DNA of 64,000 nt, from contig NZ_LMUI01000011.1 in assembly GCF_009765995.1 (NCBI RefSeq), positions 510,824 through 574,823 on the forward strand, written 5' to 3'. Shown here in pieces: positions 26,035-35,710 of the stretch. Within the stretch, counting starts at the first letter, position 1; each line of letters opens with the position of its first letter. A program made the position numbers and the translations under genes. Source of the DNA: Methylocapsa sp. S129 (GTDB lineage Bacteria; Pseudomonadota; Alphaproteobacteria; Rhizobiales; Beijerinckiaceae). Below the pieces are notes generated by a model. It ran no database searches. It was not told where the DNA came from and worked only from the letters and a program-made list of their open reading frames with translations.

Positions 26035-26997
26035 ATGACGACGCGGCGCTTTATCGACCTCAGCGAGCGCGAGCTTCTTGCGCTGGCCATCAGCAGCGAG
26101 GAGGAAGATGGCCGCATTTACGCCGATTTCGCGGATGGCCTGCGGGAGAACTATCCCGCCAGCGCCCATGTCTTCACCGATATGGCGGCGGAGGAAAACG
26201 CGCACCGTCGTCAATTGATCGATCTCTTCGTCCAGAAATTCGGCGATCACATTCCGCTCGTTCGGCGCCAGGATGTTCGCGGCTGGGTGCAGCGCCGCCC
26301 GATTTGGCAGCTTCGCCCGCTCGGGGTCGATGTCGTGCGGCGCCAGGCGCGGCAGATGGAGCAGGACGCCGCGCGCTTCTATCAGCAGGCGGCGAGCCGC
26401 ACGACCGACGCCGCCATCCGCAAGCTGCTTGGCGATCTCGCCGCGGCGGAGGCGGAGCACGAAAACACCGCCGCGCAAATCGAGGCGGAGCATCTGCCCG
26501 GCGACGTTCGCGCCGGCGAGGATGACGACGCCAGGCGGCGCTTCATCTTACAAATCATTCAGCCTGGGCTGGTCGGCCTGATGGACGGCTCGGTGTCGAC
26601 TTTGGCGCCGGTGTTCGCCGCCGCTTTCGCCACCCATAATCCCTGGAACGCGTTTCTGGTCGGCATGGCGGCCTCGATCGGCGCCGGCATATCGATGGGC
26701 TTCGCCGAAGCTTTGGCTGACGATGGCAAGCTCTCGGGGCGTGGCGCGCCGCTGTTGCGCGGCCTCGCCTGCGGCGTCATGACCTTCGCCGGCGGCATCG
26801 GCCATACGCTGCCTTACCTCATTCCGAACTTTTACACCGCAACGGTCATCGCCTGCATCGTCGTCGTGATCGAACTGATCTCGATTGCCGTGATCCAGTG
26901 GAAGTTCATGAGCACGCCGCCGCTGGCCGCCGCCGCCAAAGTCATGCTCGGCGGCGCGCTCGTGCTCGCCGCCGGCATATTGATCGGCAACAGTTAG
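26035..26997 (+). CDS. mbfA: Membrane-bound ferritin-like iron exporter MbfA (rubrerythrin-VIT1 fusion)
   Basis: Fusion protein of 320 residues. The N-terminal ferritin-like/rubrerythrin domain (about 1-160) has the ExxH-type metal ligands in SEEEDGRIYADF, AAEENAHRRQLID, RQMEQDAARFY and AAEAEHENTA. The C-terminal part (about 180-320) is a VIT1/CCC1-type membrane domain with GLVGLMDGSVSTLAPVFAAAFAT, GISMGFAEALAD and three further helices. MbfA of Bradyrhizobium and Agrobacterium exports iron and protects against iron and peroxide stress and is repressed by Irr. Divergent location from bfd with an Irr-like box between them supports the same job here. Confidence 0.93.
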   Translation: MTTRRFIDLSERELLALAISSEEEDGRIYADFADGLRENYPASAHVFTDMAAEENAHRRQLIDLFVQKFGDHIPLVRRQDVRGWVQRRPIWQLRPLGVDVVRRQARQMEQDAARFYQQAASRTTDAAIRKLLGDLAAAEAEHENTAAQIEAEHLPGDVRAGEDDDARRRFILQIIQPGLVGLMDGSVSTLAPVFAAAFATHNPWNAFLVGMAASIGAGISMGFAEALADDGKLSGRGAPLLRGLACGVMTFAGGIGHTLPYLIPNFYTATVIACIVVVIELISIAVIQWKFMSTPPLAAAAKVMLGGALVLAAGILIGNS

Positions 26998-27181
26998 GGG
27001 ACGAACTTTAATGTTCGGCGCCAGCCAGTCGGGTGACCGACTTCGACGCAAAAGCGACGTTTGCCATGTTTCAAATGGTGAGCATTTCGACGAAGCGCCT
27101 CTGCCCGGAATTCAAGGGCCTTCGAGAGATCGGACGCGCCGGAGCGCAAAGGCGGCATACCCGTGAGGCCGGGTCGATTGC

Positions 27182-27814
27182 TCAGCCGTATGGCGTGCCC
27201 GCCATTGCGGCTTTCAGGCCGACGCTTCCCTTGTCGACAGTCGCGAGAAAGGCGGCTTTCGCTTCCTCTGCATCTCGGCTCTGTCGAAAGGTCCGGTGCG
27301 CCTGGATGAAGGCCACGGTCCACGTCGCCAGGAGGAGATTGGCGGCCAGATAGGCGTCGGGATCGGTTGGTTCTCGCCCTGCGCATTCAGATAGCGCCAC
27401 CGTTACGACTTGCGCGAGCTCGTCGCGGATCGCCCTCGCCCGAGCCTTGAGGGTTTCGCTGCGCTCGATCGTCTCGATGAAGCGTTGGCCCTCCTCAGAA
27501 AAACTGAGGTAAGGGCTCTGTTCCGCGATCAGCCGATGCGCGAGCAGACGGTACGCCTCGATAGGCGCGACGCGGGGATCGCGCTGCCGCAAGGCTTCGC
27601 GCAGCATCTCGCGGCCTTCTTCGTCGCGATCGAAGAACATGTCCTCCTTGCGGGGGAAGTGATTGAACACCGTCATCCGTCCGACGTCGGCGGCGTCCGC
27701 AATCTCGTCTACCGTCACGTGATCAAAGCCCCGCTCGATGAAGAGGAGCGTGGCGGTATTGGAGATGCCTTGCCGCGTGGCGAGACGCTTACGGGTTCGG
27801 CGATCCGGCGACAT
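27182..27814 (-). CDS. TetR/AcrR-family transcriptional regulator
   Basis: Repressor of 210 residues. The N-terminal HTH (RKRLATRQGISNTATLLF, then VDEIADAADVGRMTVFNHFP) is of the TetR type; the C-terminal ligand domain is all-helical and ends KGSVGLKAAMAGTPYG. The start ATG 27814 has GGGAGC about 8 nt upstream; an in-frame TTG two codons earlier is unlikely. It is divergent from a flavin monooxygenase gene with an AT-rich 90-bp promoter between them, the usual layout for TetR control. The ligand is unknown. A decayed copy of its 5' end lies at 29303-29360. Confidence 0.92.
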   Translation of the reverse strand: MSPDRRTRKRLATRQGISNTATLLFIERGFDHVTVDEIADAADVGRMTVFNHFPRKEDMFFDRDEEGREMLREALRQRDPRVAPIEAYRLLAHRLIAEQSPYLSFSEEGQRFIETIERSETLKARARAIRDELAQVVTVALSECAGREPTDPDAYLAANLLLATWTVAFIQAHRTFRQSRDAEEAKAAFLATVDKGSVGLKAAMAGTPYG

Positions 27815-27840
27815 TGACAAGCTCCCAAAACCTCTTTTAT

Positions 27841-27880
27841 TATACTTAGTACATAATATTATTCAATACATATTTAGTAT
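27841..27880. promoter_or_regulatory. Promoter/operator between TetR and monooxygenase genes
   Basis: AT-rich divergent promoter region. ACTTAGTACAT (27844-27854) is the exact reverse complement of ATGTACTAAGT at 29382-29392, and ATACATATTTAG (27866-27877) resembles ATACATAAATAG at 29408-29419. Sharing these two elements between two promoters that both border TetR coding sequence makes them good candidates for the TetR binding site. Confidence 0.5.
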
Positions 27881-27903
27881 CCATACATGATGGGACGGGG
27901 TAA

Positions 27904-29049
27904 ATGGGAAAGCAAGCCGATGATGCTGCGGCAGCAACTACGCCAAACAAAGATGTCCTCGTTTCCGGGGCGAGTTTCGCGGGACTGGCGACCGCGTATT
28001 GGCTGAATAGACTCGGCTACAAAGTGACGGTTGTCGAGATTGCGAAAGACCTCAAAAAAGGCGGCACGCCCGCTAATATCGGTAAGGAAGCCAAGGACAT
28101 CCTGAAACGCATGGGCCTGTTCGAGCAGGTTCAATCAAACCGCTTGGAGATGGAAGGGACCGAGTTCAAAAACTCCGATGACGTCACCGAGGGATCAATC
28201 CGGCCGCAGCCGGATGCCGAACGCGCTGACGATGACTGGGAAGTGGAACGCGATGCACTTCTGGATATTATGTTCGGTTCCGTAAAAGACGATGTGGAGT
28301 TCGTTTTCAACAACAGCGTCGCCGCTTTGGACGAAACGACAAACGGTATCAATGTTTCCCTCAAAGACGGCTCGAAGCGCTCGTTTGCTTTGGTATTTGG
28401 CTGCGACGGCAACCATTCGCTTGTCCGAAAATTGCAGTTTGGCGAAGAGGCTGAATACACACATTTCCTCGGTCAATATTTCTCTATAACGATCGTCGAC
28501 AAACTGTTGATCAAGGAAAACACCACACAGATGTATAACGTGCCGGGCAAAGCTGTGATGCTTAACGCCTACAATAACAAGACAGACATCGTTCTTTGCT
28601 TCTCTTCGGAAACAGAGATCCCCTACGACTATCGCGACGAGGAACAACAACGAAAGATCATCTCCGAGCAGTTCACCGGACAGGGCTGGAGAACTCAGGA
28701 ATTATTGGAAGAGGTCAGTAACTCGAAGACGTTCTATTTCGACAAGGTGAATCAGATAAAAATGTCGTCATGGACAAAAGGCAGAGTGGCGCTTGTGGGC
28801 GACGCCGCTTATTGCGCCTCTCCGGCTGCAGGCATGGGTGGGTCGTTGGCGATAATCGGCGCTGGCGCGTTGGCTGATGCGTTTGAAAAAACCCACGGCG
28901 ACTTCGAATTGGCCTTCCAGGAATACAACGAGAGTTTCCGTCCATTTATCGAAGACGTGCAAGCGAACGCCGTAAATATGTTGGACGTACTTATTCCGAA
29001 AACGAAAGAAGCCATTCGCAAGAGAAACACTCAGCCCAATCCCTGGTAG
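27904..29049 (+). CDS. FAD-dependent monooxygenase (TetX/PHBH-like fold)
   Basis: Flavoprotein hydroxylase of 381 residues. The FAD-binding motif is VLVSGASFAGLATAYWLNRLG (Ser replaces the first Gly of GxGxxG), the middle motif is VFGCDGNHSLVR (the DG motif) and the third is GRVALVGDAAYCASPAAGMG. The fold suggests NAD(P)H-dependent hydroxylation of a small aromatic or drug-like molecule. Codon use is much less GC-rich than in the neighbours (many AAA, AAT, ATT codons, and a protein rich in Lys, Asn and Glu), which suggests acquisition from a distant donor. Divergent TetR control is likely. The substrate is unknown. Confidence 0.88.
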   Translation: MGKQADDAAAATTPNKDVLVSGASFAGLATAYWLNRLGYKVTVVEIAKDLKKGGTPANIGKEAKDILKRMGLFEQVQSNRLEMEGTEFKNSDDVTEGSIRPQPDAERADDDWEVERDALLDIMFGSVKDDVEFVFNNSVAALDETTNGINVSLKDGSKRSFALVFGCDGNHSLVRKLQFGEEAEYTHFLGQYFSITIVDKLLIKENTTQMYNVPGKAVMLNAYNNKTDIVLCFSSETEIPYDYRDEEQQRKIISEQFTGQGWRTQELLEEVSNSKTFYFDKVNQIKMSSWTKGRVALVGDAAYCASPAAGMGGSLAIIGAGALADAFEKTHGDFELAFQEYNESFRPFIEDVQANAVNMLDVLIPKTKEAIRKRNTQPNPW

Positions 29050-29061
29050 CATGTCTCGGCG

Positions 29062-29299
29062 ATGGTCGTCGGCGCCTTGTCGGACGGCCGCATGCGCTTC
29101 AACGCGCTGCAGCGGGCCATTGCGGGCGCCGAGCGCCGCACGCTGACCCTGACGCTACGCGGCGTCGAACGCGATGGTCTGATGGACGCACGGCGTTCGC
29201 GACGGCGGCCCGAGGGTGGACCATGAGCTGACGAAACTCGGCCACTCTCTCAAGCCGCCCCTGGAGGTGCTTGCCGGGTGGGTCCGACCAATCCAGCCG
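29062..29299 (+). pseudogene. HxlR-family regulator remnant
   Basis: Two reading frames together give the HxlR winged helix without its first helices: first GALSDGRMRFNALQRAIAG, then TLTLTLRGVERDGLM, then, after a stop and frame change near 29220, ELTKLGHSLKPPLEVLAGW. Each piece aligns with the central and C-terminal parts of HxlR proteins (ILGALSDG..RFNEL..I..., ELT..G.SL.P.L..L..W). The N-terminal third is missing, so the gene is dead. It lies just after the flavin monooxygenase gene. Confidence 0.7.
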
Positions 29300-29302
29300 C
29301 CG

Positions 29303-29360
29303 TTGAGGGCGCCTTGCCGGGTGGCGAGGCGCGTGCGGGATCGACGGTCGGCCTTGACAT
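29303..29360 (-). pseudogene. Relic of a TetR gene 5' end
   Basis: On the minus strand this stretch encodes KADRRSRTRLATRQGAL, which matches SPDRRTRKRLATRQGIS at the start of the intact TetR at 27182-27814. The DNA also matches over most of the segment (CTCGCCAC.CGGCAAGGC in both). The Met codon is out of frame by one base and the sequence runs into the HxlR remnant after about 19 codons, so only the first end of a second TetR copy is left. Confidence 0.7.
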
Positions 29361-29376
29361 GTAACTCATGATGATG

Positions 29377-29419
29377 TTTACATGTACTAAGTATGTAAAT
29401 AGATTCGATACATAAATAG
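29377..29419. promoter_or_regulatory. Second TetR-type operator/promoter upstream of the SDR gene
   Basis: TTTACAT-N9-ATGTAAA (29377-29399) is an inverted repeat whose centre contains ATGTACTAAGT, the element also present before the first monooxygenase. ATACATAAATAG follows 15 bases later. The arrangement mirrors the intact TetR promoter at 27841-27880, with a TetR relic on the left and an oxidoreductase on the right. Confidence 0.5.
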
Positions 29420-29473
29420 CGCAGCTTTGTGCGCCAACCCGACCGCCGGACAGTCAGCAGAAGGGGCAGACTC

Positions 29474-30209
29474 ATGTCGAAACTCGCAGGCAAGGTCGCA
29501 GTGGTGACCGGAGCTTCCAAGGGTATCGGCGCCGCAATCGCCAAAGCGCTCGCGGCGGAAGGCGCCGCGGTCGTGGTGAACTATGCGTCGAGCAAGGCCG
29601 GCGCGGACGCCGTCGTCGACGCCATCGGCAGCGCCGGCGGAAAGGCCATAGCGGTGCAAGGAGATGTGTCTAAGGCCGACCAGGCCAAAGGCCTGATCGA
29701 GGCGGCGATAAAGGCCTTCGCTCGCCTCGACGTGTTGGTCAACAACTGCGGCGTCTACGAACTTTCGCCGAGCCGTGACGGAGGAGCTTTATCGCAGGGT
29801 ATTCGACGTTAACGTGCTCGGCGTGTTGTTGACGACCCAGGCCGCCGTCAAGCATCTCGGGGAAGGCGGCAGCGTGATTAACATCTCCTCCAACGTGACC
29901 AGCGGTTTCTGGCCGCAACTGGCGGTTTACGCCGGCTCCAAAGGCGCGGTGGATGTCATCACCGGCGTGCTGGCCAGTGAACTCGGTGCGCGCAAAATCC
30001 ACGTCAACGCCATCAACCCTGGTCTCGTGGAAACCGAAGGTTCGCGCGCCGGTCTGAGCCCGGAATTCAAAGAGTTAGTCGTCGCGCGGACCCCGCTTGG
30101 TCGTATCGGCCAGCCGGACGACATCGCCGCCTTGGTCGTGTTCCTGGCTTCCGACGACGCACGATGGCTGACCGGTGAAAAACTCCTCGCCGCCGGAGGC
30201 CTGCGCTGA
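29474..30209 (+). pseudogene. SDR-family oxidoreductase, frameshifted
   Basis: Short-chain dehydrogenase in two frames. The first (from ATG 29474) gives KVAVVTGASKGIGAAIAKAL to DVLVNNCGVYELSP; the second (in frame from about 29772) gives TEELYRRVFDVNVLGVLLTT through INISSNVTSGF, YAGSK and the C-terminal LTGEKLLAAGGLR. The break is between 29768 and 29775, where family members carry a few more residues between LSP and TEE, so bases were lost. All catalytic residues (Ser, Tyr, Lys) are still encoded, which suggests a recent lesion or a sequence error. No slippery heptamer is seen at the break. Confidence 0.8.
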
Positions 30210-30281
30210 AACGCAGCGGTTGATGGAGCCCGCTAGGTCATGACGGCGCCCGTCTGAGGACGGCAAATTGGAGCGCGATAT

Positions 30282-31808
30282 ATGAAAGAACAAATTGATG
30301 TCGTCGTCGTCGGAGCCGGACCGGTCGGACTCCTGACCGCCATCGAGCTGACGTTGGGCGGCGTGCGCGTCCTCGTGCTGGAGCGTCTGGCCGCCGCGAG
30401 CCTGGACATGAAGGCTGGCGGGCTCGGACCGCTGGGACTCGAAGCGTTGGAGCGCCGCGGCATGGCGGCGGCCATCGCCGCTGCGGAGGCCCGCAGCTTC
30501 GCGGCGATGACGCAGGCCGGGGCTGACCCGCGCGCTAAGGGATCGAAATACAGCGGCCATTTCGCCGGCCTCGCCCTGATCCGAAAGGACGCGCAGAACG
30601 AGCCGCAGCGGCGGTCCCACCCCGTGGATCAGCAGGCCCTCGAAGCGATGCTGGCCGACCGCGCCCGCGTGCTCGGGGTCGACGTGCGCCGCGAATGTGA
30701 CGTCACGAACTTCGTCCAGCAGGCGGACGGCGTCGATGTGGAATGGACCACTCCGACAGGCGCGGACCATATCCGCTGCGCCTACCTCGTGGGTTGCGAC
30801 GGGGGACGCAGCTTCATCCGCAGAAAAGCCGGCTTCGACTTCCCCGGCACGGAGCCGTCGTCGACCTTCTACCAGGCCGTCGCTGAGATCGACCATCCCG
30901 AACGCCTGGCGCCCATGGGTTGGCGGCGCACATCGGGCGGTGTGTTCTCCTACGGGCCGTTTCCCGGCCGGTTGGTCATGCTCGAGTTCACCGGTCCGCC
31001 TGAAGATCGGCAGGCGCCGGTGACCCGCGAGGAAATCGAAGACGTGCTGCGCCGCGTCAGCGGCGCGGACGTCCGTGTGAAGGCGCTCGAAAGCGGGAGC
31101 CGATGGACGGACAACACGCGGCTTGTCGACTCCTATCGCCGAGGCCGCGTGCTGCTCGCCGGCGATGCGGCGCATATCCACACGCCGTTCGGCGGTCAGG
31201 GCCTGACCCTCGGGCTCGTCGACGCGGCGAACCTCGGCTGGAAGCTCGCCGCCGTGATACGCGGCGAGGCGCCCGAAAGCCTGCTCGACACCTATACGGA
31301 CGAGCGTCGGCCCGTCGCCGAAGCCGTTCTGGCCAACACCCTTGCCCAGGTCGCCATCATGCGGCCCGATCCGCAATCGGGCGCCATGCGAGACCTCGTG
31401 GCGAACCTCATGCAACTCGATGACGTCAATCGACTCATCGGCGAGATGACGAGCGGCCTTTCCATCCGTTACGATTTCGGGTCGGAGCGCGACGAAGTCG
31501 GACGATTGATTGGCGACAGGCCGATCCACCACGGCAAGACGCAAGTCTCGCTCTACGCTCTCATCCAGGATGGCACGGGCGTTCTTCTCGATGCTTCAAC
31601 CGAGGGGAAGGCTTCCAAGCTCGTTGTAGCCAGCACGCAGAGAGTTCGTTGCGTCGCCGTCGATACAGGGCCTTCGATGCTGATCCGTCCCGATGCCTGC
31701 ATCGCCTGGGCCGGCGAGGAAGACAGCATAGACGGATTGCAAGAAGCGCTCCGCCGCTGGTTCATCCCAGCACTGGATGACGGGTCTATGGCGCCGTCCG
31801 AACAGTGA
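30282..31808 (+). CDS. FAD-dependent aromatic-ring monooxygenase (class A flavoprotein hydroxylase)
   Basis: Flavin hydroxylase of 508 residues. It has DVVVVGAGPVGLLTAIELTLGG with ERLAAAS (FAD binding, residues 5-45), the mid-chain LVGCDGGRSFIRRKAG (DG motif) and GRVLLAGDAAHIHTPFGGQGLTLGLVDAANLGWKLA, which binds the FAD ribityl chain. A thioredoxin-like C-terminal domain of about 100 residues resembles those of MhpA, PgaE and rifampicin monooxygenase-type enzymes. Its base composition is GC-rich, unlike the monooxygenase at 27904. It follows the damaged SDR by 72 nt on the same strand and may have shared its transcript. Confidence 0.9.
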   Translation: MKEQIDVVVVGAGPVGLLTAIELTLGGVRVLVLERLAAASLDMKAGGLGPLGLEALERRGMAAAIAAAEARSFAAMTQAGADPRAKGSKYSGHFAGLALIRKDAQNEPQRRSHPVDQQALEAMLADRARVLGVDVRRECDVTNFVQQADGVDVEWTTPTGADHIRCAYLVGCDGGRSFIRRKAGFDFPGTEPSSTFYQAVAEIDHPERLAPMGWRRTSGGVFSYGPFPGRLVMLEFTGPPEDRQAPVTREEIEDVLRRVSGADVRVKALESGSRWTDNTRLVDSYRRGRVLLAGDAAHIHTPFGGQGLTLGLVDAANLGWKLAAVIRGEAPESLLDTYTDERRPVAEAVLANTLAQVAIMRPDPQSGAMRDLVANLMQLDDVNRLIGEMTSGLSIRYDFGSERDEVGRLIGDRPIHHGKTQVSLYALIQDGTGVLLDASTEGKASKLVVASTQRVRCVAVDTGPSMLIRPDACIAWAGEEDSIDGLQEALRRWFIPALDDGSMAPSEQ

Positions 31809-31967
31809 TCCTTTCCGCCGCGGCCCGAGCTGTTCTCTTCGGTCAACGCTGGAGTCTTAATCTCGGTGCGCCGTAGGGCTGCCGAGGGCCGGTTGCGACA
31901 TGCCGAGCTGGCGGCGGCAAGGGCGAAGTTCCGCTGACATAGGCGAGGAGGCCGCGAATGACGCCAT

Positions 31968-34900
31968 TCACTCCGCCTTGCCCCAGCCGCCGCCCGTCGG
32001 CGTCACGATCACGATCGTCTCGCCCGCCTCCAGAACGGTTTGCGCGCAGCCTTCGAGCTCCTCGACGCGTCCATCCTTTCTCTCGACGAAATTGCGTCCG
32101 AGCTCCCCGGTCGCGCCGCCCTCCATCCCGAAATTAGGGACGCGGCGATGGCCGGTCAGCAGCGCCAGATCCATGCGCTCCCGGAAGCGCAACTTGCGCA
32201 TCGTGCCGTCGCCCGCATGCCATTGTCCCTTGCCGCCCGAGCCGCGGCGGATATGGAAATCCTCCAGCACGACGGGAAAGCGCGATTCCAGCACTTCGGG
32301 ATCGGTCAGGCGCGAATTGGTCATGTGGGTATGGACGCCGCTGGCGCCATTGAAGCCGCGCCCCGCCGGCGCGCCCGAGCAGATCGTCTCGTAATATTGA
32401 TAGCGGGCGTTGCCGAAGGTCACATTGTTCATCGTGCCCTGCGCCGAACCCAGCGCGCCCAGCGCGCCGAACAAAGTATCGGTCACCGCCTGCGACGTCT
32501 CGACATTGCCGGCGACCACCGCGGCGGGATATTGCGGCGACAGCATCGATCCTTCGGGGATGATGATGCGGATCGGGCGCAGGCAGCCGGCATTCATCGG
32601 GATTTCGTCTTCCACCATGACGCGGAAGACATAAAGCACGGCGGCCCGGGCGACCGGCTCGGGCGCATTGAAATTGGTCGGCTGCTGCGGCGAGGTCCCG
32701 GTAAAATCGACGGTCGCTTCGCGCTTTTCCCGGTCGACGCTGATCTTCACCTTGATGACGGCGCCCTGATCCATCTCGCAGGAGAATGTGCTGTCCTTCA
32801 ATCGGTCGATGACGCGGCGCACGCTTTCGGCGGCATTGTCCTGGACATGGCCCATATAGGCTTCGACCGTCGCCAGCGAGAACTGGTCGACCATGCGCTT
32901 GAGTTCCTGCGCGCCCTTTTCATTGGCGGCGATCTGCGCCTTCAGGTCATTGACGTTTTGCAGCGGATTGCGCGCGGGGTAGGGGCCGCCTTCGAGCAGC
33001 GCGTAAAGTTCTTTTTCGCGAAAACGCCCGCGCTCGACCAGCGTGAAATTGTCGATATAGACGCCTTCTTCGAGAATATTGGTGGCGCGCGGGCTCATCG
33101 ATCCCGGCGAAACGCCGCCGACATCGGCGTGATGGCCGCGCGACGCGGTCCAGAACAGGATGGTCTTGCCGCGCTCGTCGAACACCGGCGTACAGACGGT
33201 GATGTCGGGCAGATGCGTGCCGCCGTTATAGGGCGCGTTGAGCGCGAAAACGTCGCCGGCGTGAATGCGTCCCTCGTTGAGGCGGATGATCGTCTCGACC
33301 GAGCGATCCATCGAGCCCAGATGCACCGGCATATGCGGCGCATTGGCGACGAGCCTTCCGTGCCGATCGAACACCGCGCAGGAGAAGTCGAGCCGCTCCT
33401 TGATGTTGACGGAATAGGCGGTGTTTTGCAGCGTTACGCCCATTTGCTCGGCGATCGACATGAAAAGATTGTTGAAGATCTCCAGCATCACCGGATCGGC
33501 CTTGGCGCCGATCGCTTCGCGATGCGCGATGGCGGCGACGCGCCGCAGGACGACGTGATTCTTCTGCGTGATCTGGGCGCGCCAGCCATCCTCGACGACG
33601 ATCGTCTGGTGCGGCTCGAGGATCAGCGCCGGGCCGTCTACTTCAGCGCCAAGCGCGAGATTTTCGCGCAGGAAAACATGGGCGTCGCGCCATTGGCCAT
33701 TCGAGAAAAAGCGCGTGGCGCGCACTGGCTCCGGCGCGGCCGCCTTGGCCTTGGGCCTCGCCCGTTCGGAAAAGCGCGCGGCGCCGCCGACCGCCTCCAC
33801 ATTGATCGCTTCGATCACCAGGGCTTTGGCCGGGTCGATGAAGCCAAAACGCGCTTTATGCGCGGTCTCGAAGGCGCGGCGCATCGCCGCGATGCTTCCC
33901 GACTTCACTTCAAGCGCGGTGTCCGAGCCGGCATAGCGCAATTGCGCGCGCACATGCAGGGCGATATCGGCGCGCGCCACGCCCTGGCTGGCGACCTCGT
34001 CGATTGCCTGGCGCCCGAGCGCGTTGGCCAGCGTCGCGATCTGCTCCAGCGCGGCCGGCGCCAGCGGCTCTTCGATGCCCTGGCCGCGACTGGCGCTGAT
34101 ATCGGCAAGGCCCATGCCATAGGCCGATAACAGCGATGACAGCGGATGAATCAGCACGGTCTTGATCGATAGCGCGTCGGCGACGTCGCAGGCGTGCTGG
34201 CCGCCGGCGCCGCCAAAACAATTGAGCGCATAGCGCGTGACGTCATAACCGCGCGCCACCGATATTTTCTTGATCGCCTCGGCCATTTTGGCCACTGCGA
34301 TGGCGATGAACCCGTCGGCGACCTCTTCGGCGCTGCGCCCGTCGCCCACTTGCTCCGCCATATCCGCGAAGGCGCGCGAGACGCTTTGGCCGTCGAGCGC
34401 TTCGTTCTGTTCCGGTCCGAAGATTTTCGGAAAGAAATCGGGGATCAGCTTGCCGGTCATCAGATTGGCGTCGGTGACGGCGAGCGGCCCGCCGCGCCGG
34501 TAGCATTTCGGGCCGGGATTGGCGCCGGCCGAATCCGGCCCGACGCGAAAGCGCGCGCCGTCGTAACGCAGGATCGAGCCGCCGCCCGCCGCGACGGTGT
34601 GGATCATCATCATCGGCGCGCGCATGCGCACGCCGGCGACTTCGGTTTCGAACGCGCGCTCATATTCGCCATCGAAATGGGCGACATCGGTCGACGTGCC
34701 GCCCATATCGAAGCCGATGACGCGATCAAAACCGGCGCTCGCGCCGGTCTGCGCCATCGCGACGACGCCGCCCGCCGGGCCCGAAAGGATCGCGTCTTTG
34801 CCGGCGAACAGCTCCGCCGCGGTCAAGCCGCCCGACGACATCATGAACATCACGCGCGCGCCGGTGCGCGCCACATCCAGCTCCTTCGACACGCGCGCGA

Positions 34901-35606
34901 CATAGCGCGCCAGAATCGGCGAGAGATAGGCGTCGACGACGGTCGTGTCGCCGCGCCCGACCAGCTTGATGAGCGCCGAACATTCGTGACTGACGGAAAC
35001 CTGGCCAAAGCCCAGCTCGCGAGCAAGGCGCGCCACCTGCCGCTCATGTTCGGGATAGCGATAGGCGTGCATGAAGACGATGGCGAGTGCGCCAAAGCCG
35101 CGCGCCTTGGCCGCCGCCAGATCGCCACGAATGGCGGCAAGATCGGGGGCTTTCTCGATCGTTCCGTCGCTGAGCACGCGTTCGTCGACCTCGACGACGT
35201 CGGAATAAAGCTGCTCGGGCTTGATGATGTTGCGCGCGAATATTTTGGGCCGCGCCTGATAGCCGATTTCGAGCGCATCGCGAAAACCGCGCGTCGTCAC
35301 CAGCAACGTGCGCTCGCCCTTGCGCTCGAGCAGGGCGTTGGTCGCGACCGTCGTGCCCATTTTCACGACGCCGATCGCCCCCACGGGGATCGGCTCGCCC
35401 GGCGCCAGACCGAGATGGTCGCGGATGGCTTGCACGGCTGCGTCGCTATAGGCCGGATTCTCTGACAGAAGTTTGCGCGCATGCAGTCGCCCGCGCGGGT
35501 CGCGGCCAATGACATCGGTGAACGTTCCGCCGCGATCGACCCAGAAATCCCAATGCGCCTGGGAAGAGCGCGTTTCGCCGCTGTGCTTTTTTGCCGCTTT
35601 GGTCAC
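31968..35606 (-). CDS. 5-oxoprolinase / hydantoinase A-B fusion (OplAH family)
   Basis: Large cytosolic ATP-dependent amidohydrolase of 1212 residues, the usual size of eukaryotic-type 5-oxoprolinase, hydrolysing 5-oxoproline to glutamate or a related cyclic imide. The HyuA half (about 15-700) has [63 protein letters not shown] and [17 protein letters not shown]. The HyuB half (about 735-1210) has [26 protein letters not shown] and [16 protein letters not shown] start at GTG 35606, because the ATG at 35696 lies 30 codons upstream, in sequence resembling promoter DNA, and the family begins a few residues before FWVDRGGT. It is divergent from the aldo/keto reductase with about 100 nt between. 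Confidence 0.92.
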   Translation of the reverse strand: MTKAAKKHSGETRSSQAHWDFWVDRGGTFTDVIGRDPRGRLHARKLLSENPAYSDAAVQAIRDHLGLAPGEPIPVGAIGVVKMGTTVATNALLERKGERTLLVTTRGFRDALEIGYQARPKIFARNIIKPEQLYSDVVEVDERVLSDGTIEKAPDLAAIRGDLAAAKARGFGALAIVFMHAYRYPEHERQVARLARELGFGQVSVSHECSALIKLVGRGDTTVVDAYLSPILARYVARVSKELDVARTGARVMFMMSSGGLTAAELFAGKDAILSGPAGGVVAMAQTGASAGFDRVIGFDMGGTSTDVAHFDGEYERAFETEVAGVRMRAPMMMIHTVAAGGGSILRYDGARFRVGPDSAGANPGPKCYRRGGPLAVTDANLMTGKLIPDFFPKIFGPEQNEALDGQSVSRAFADMAEQVGDGRSAEEVADGFIAIAVAKMAEAIKKISVARGYDVTRYALNCFGGAGGQHACDVADALSIKTVLIHPLSSLLSAYGMGLADISASRGQGIEEPLAPAALEQIATLANALGRQAIDEVASQGVARADIALHVRAQLRYAGSDTALEVKSGSIAAMRRAFETAHKARFGFIDPAKALVIEAINVEAVGGAARFSERARPKAKAAAPEPVRATRFFSNGQWRDAHVFLRENLALGAEVDGPALILEPHQTIVVEDGWRAQITQKNHVVLRRVAAIAHREAIGAKADPVMLEIFNNLFMSIAEQMGVTLQNTAYSVNIKERLDFSCAVFDRHGRLVANAPHMPVHLGSMDRSVETIIRLNEGRIHAGDVFALNAPYNGGTHLPDITVCTPVFDERGKTILFWTASRGHHADVGGVSPGSMSPRATNILEEGVYIDNFTLVERGRFREKELYALLEGGPYPARNPLQNVNDLKAQIAANEKGAQELKRMVDQFSLATVEAYMGHVQDNAAESVRRVIDRLKDSTFSCEMDQGAVIKVKISVDREKREATVDFTGTSPQQPTNFNAPEPVARAAVLYVFRVMVEDEIPMNAGCLRPIRIIIPEGSMLSPQYPAAVVAGNVETSQAVTDTLFGALGALGSAQGTMNNVTFGNARYQYYETICSGAPAGRGFNGASGVHTHMTNSRLTDPEVLESRFPVVLEDFHIRRGSGGKGQWHAGDGTMRKLRFRERMDLALLTGHRRVPNFGMEGGATGELGRNFVERKDGRVEELEGCAQTVLEAGETIVIVTPTGGGWGKAE

Positions 35607-35710
35607 GATATTGTTTTCCGTATGATCTGAACGAACGCTGGCGCGATAGCGGTCAAGGTCTACATTCCCACGACCGGAAGTCGCCCGCGGAGCCAATCAG
35701 GAGACCTAAT

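Noticed and set aside
26998-27181. A possible small gene after mbfA
   Set aside because: Short frames on both strands lack start signals and recognisable motifs; I regard it as non-coding.
29760-29780. Programmed ribosomal frameshifting in the SDR gene
   Set aside because: No slippery heptamer or downstream pairing is visible and SDR genes are not known to use frameshifting; a simple lesion is more likely.
32040-34130. A 696-residue open frame on the plus strand inside the oxoprolinase region
   Set aside because: It is antisense to a complete 5-oxoprolinase gene, its translation is Arg/Ala/His-rich without any known motif, and it comes from the codon bias of GC-rich DNA.
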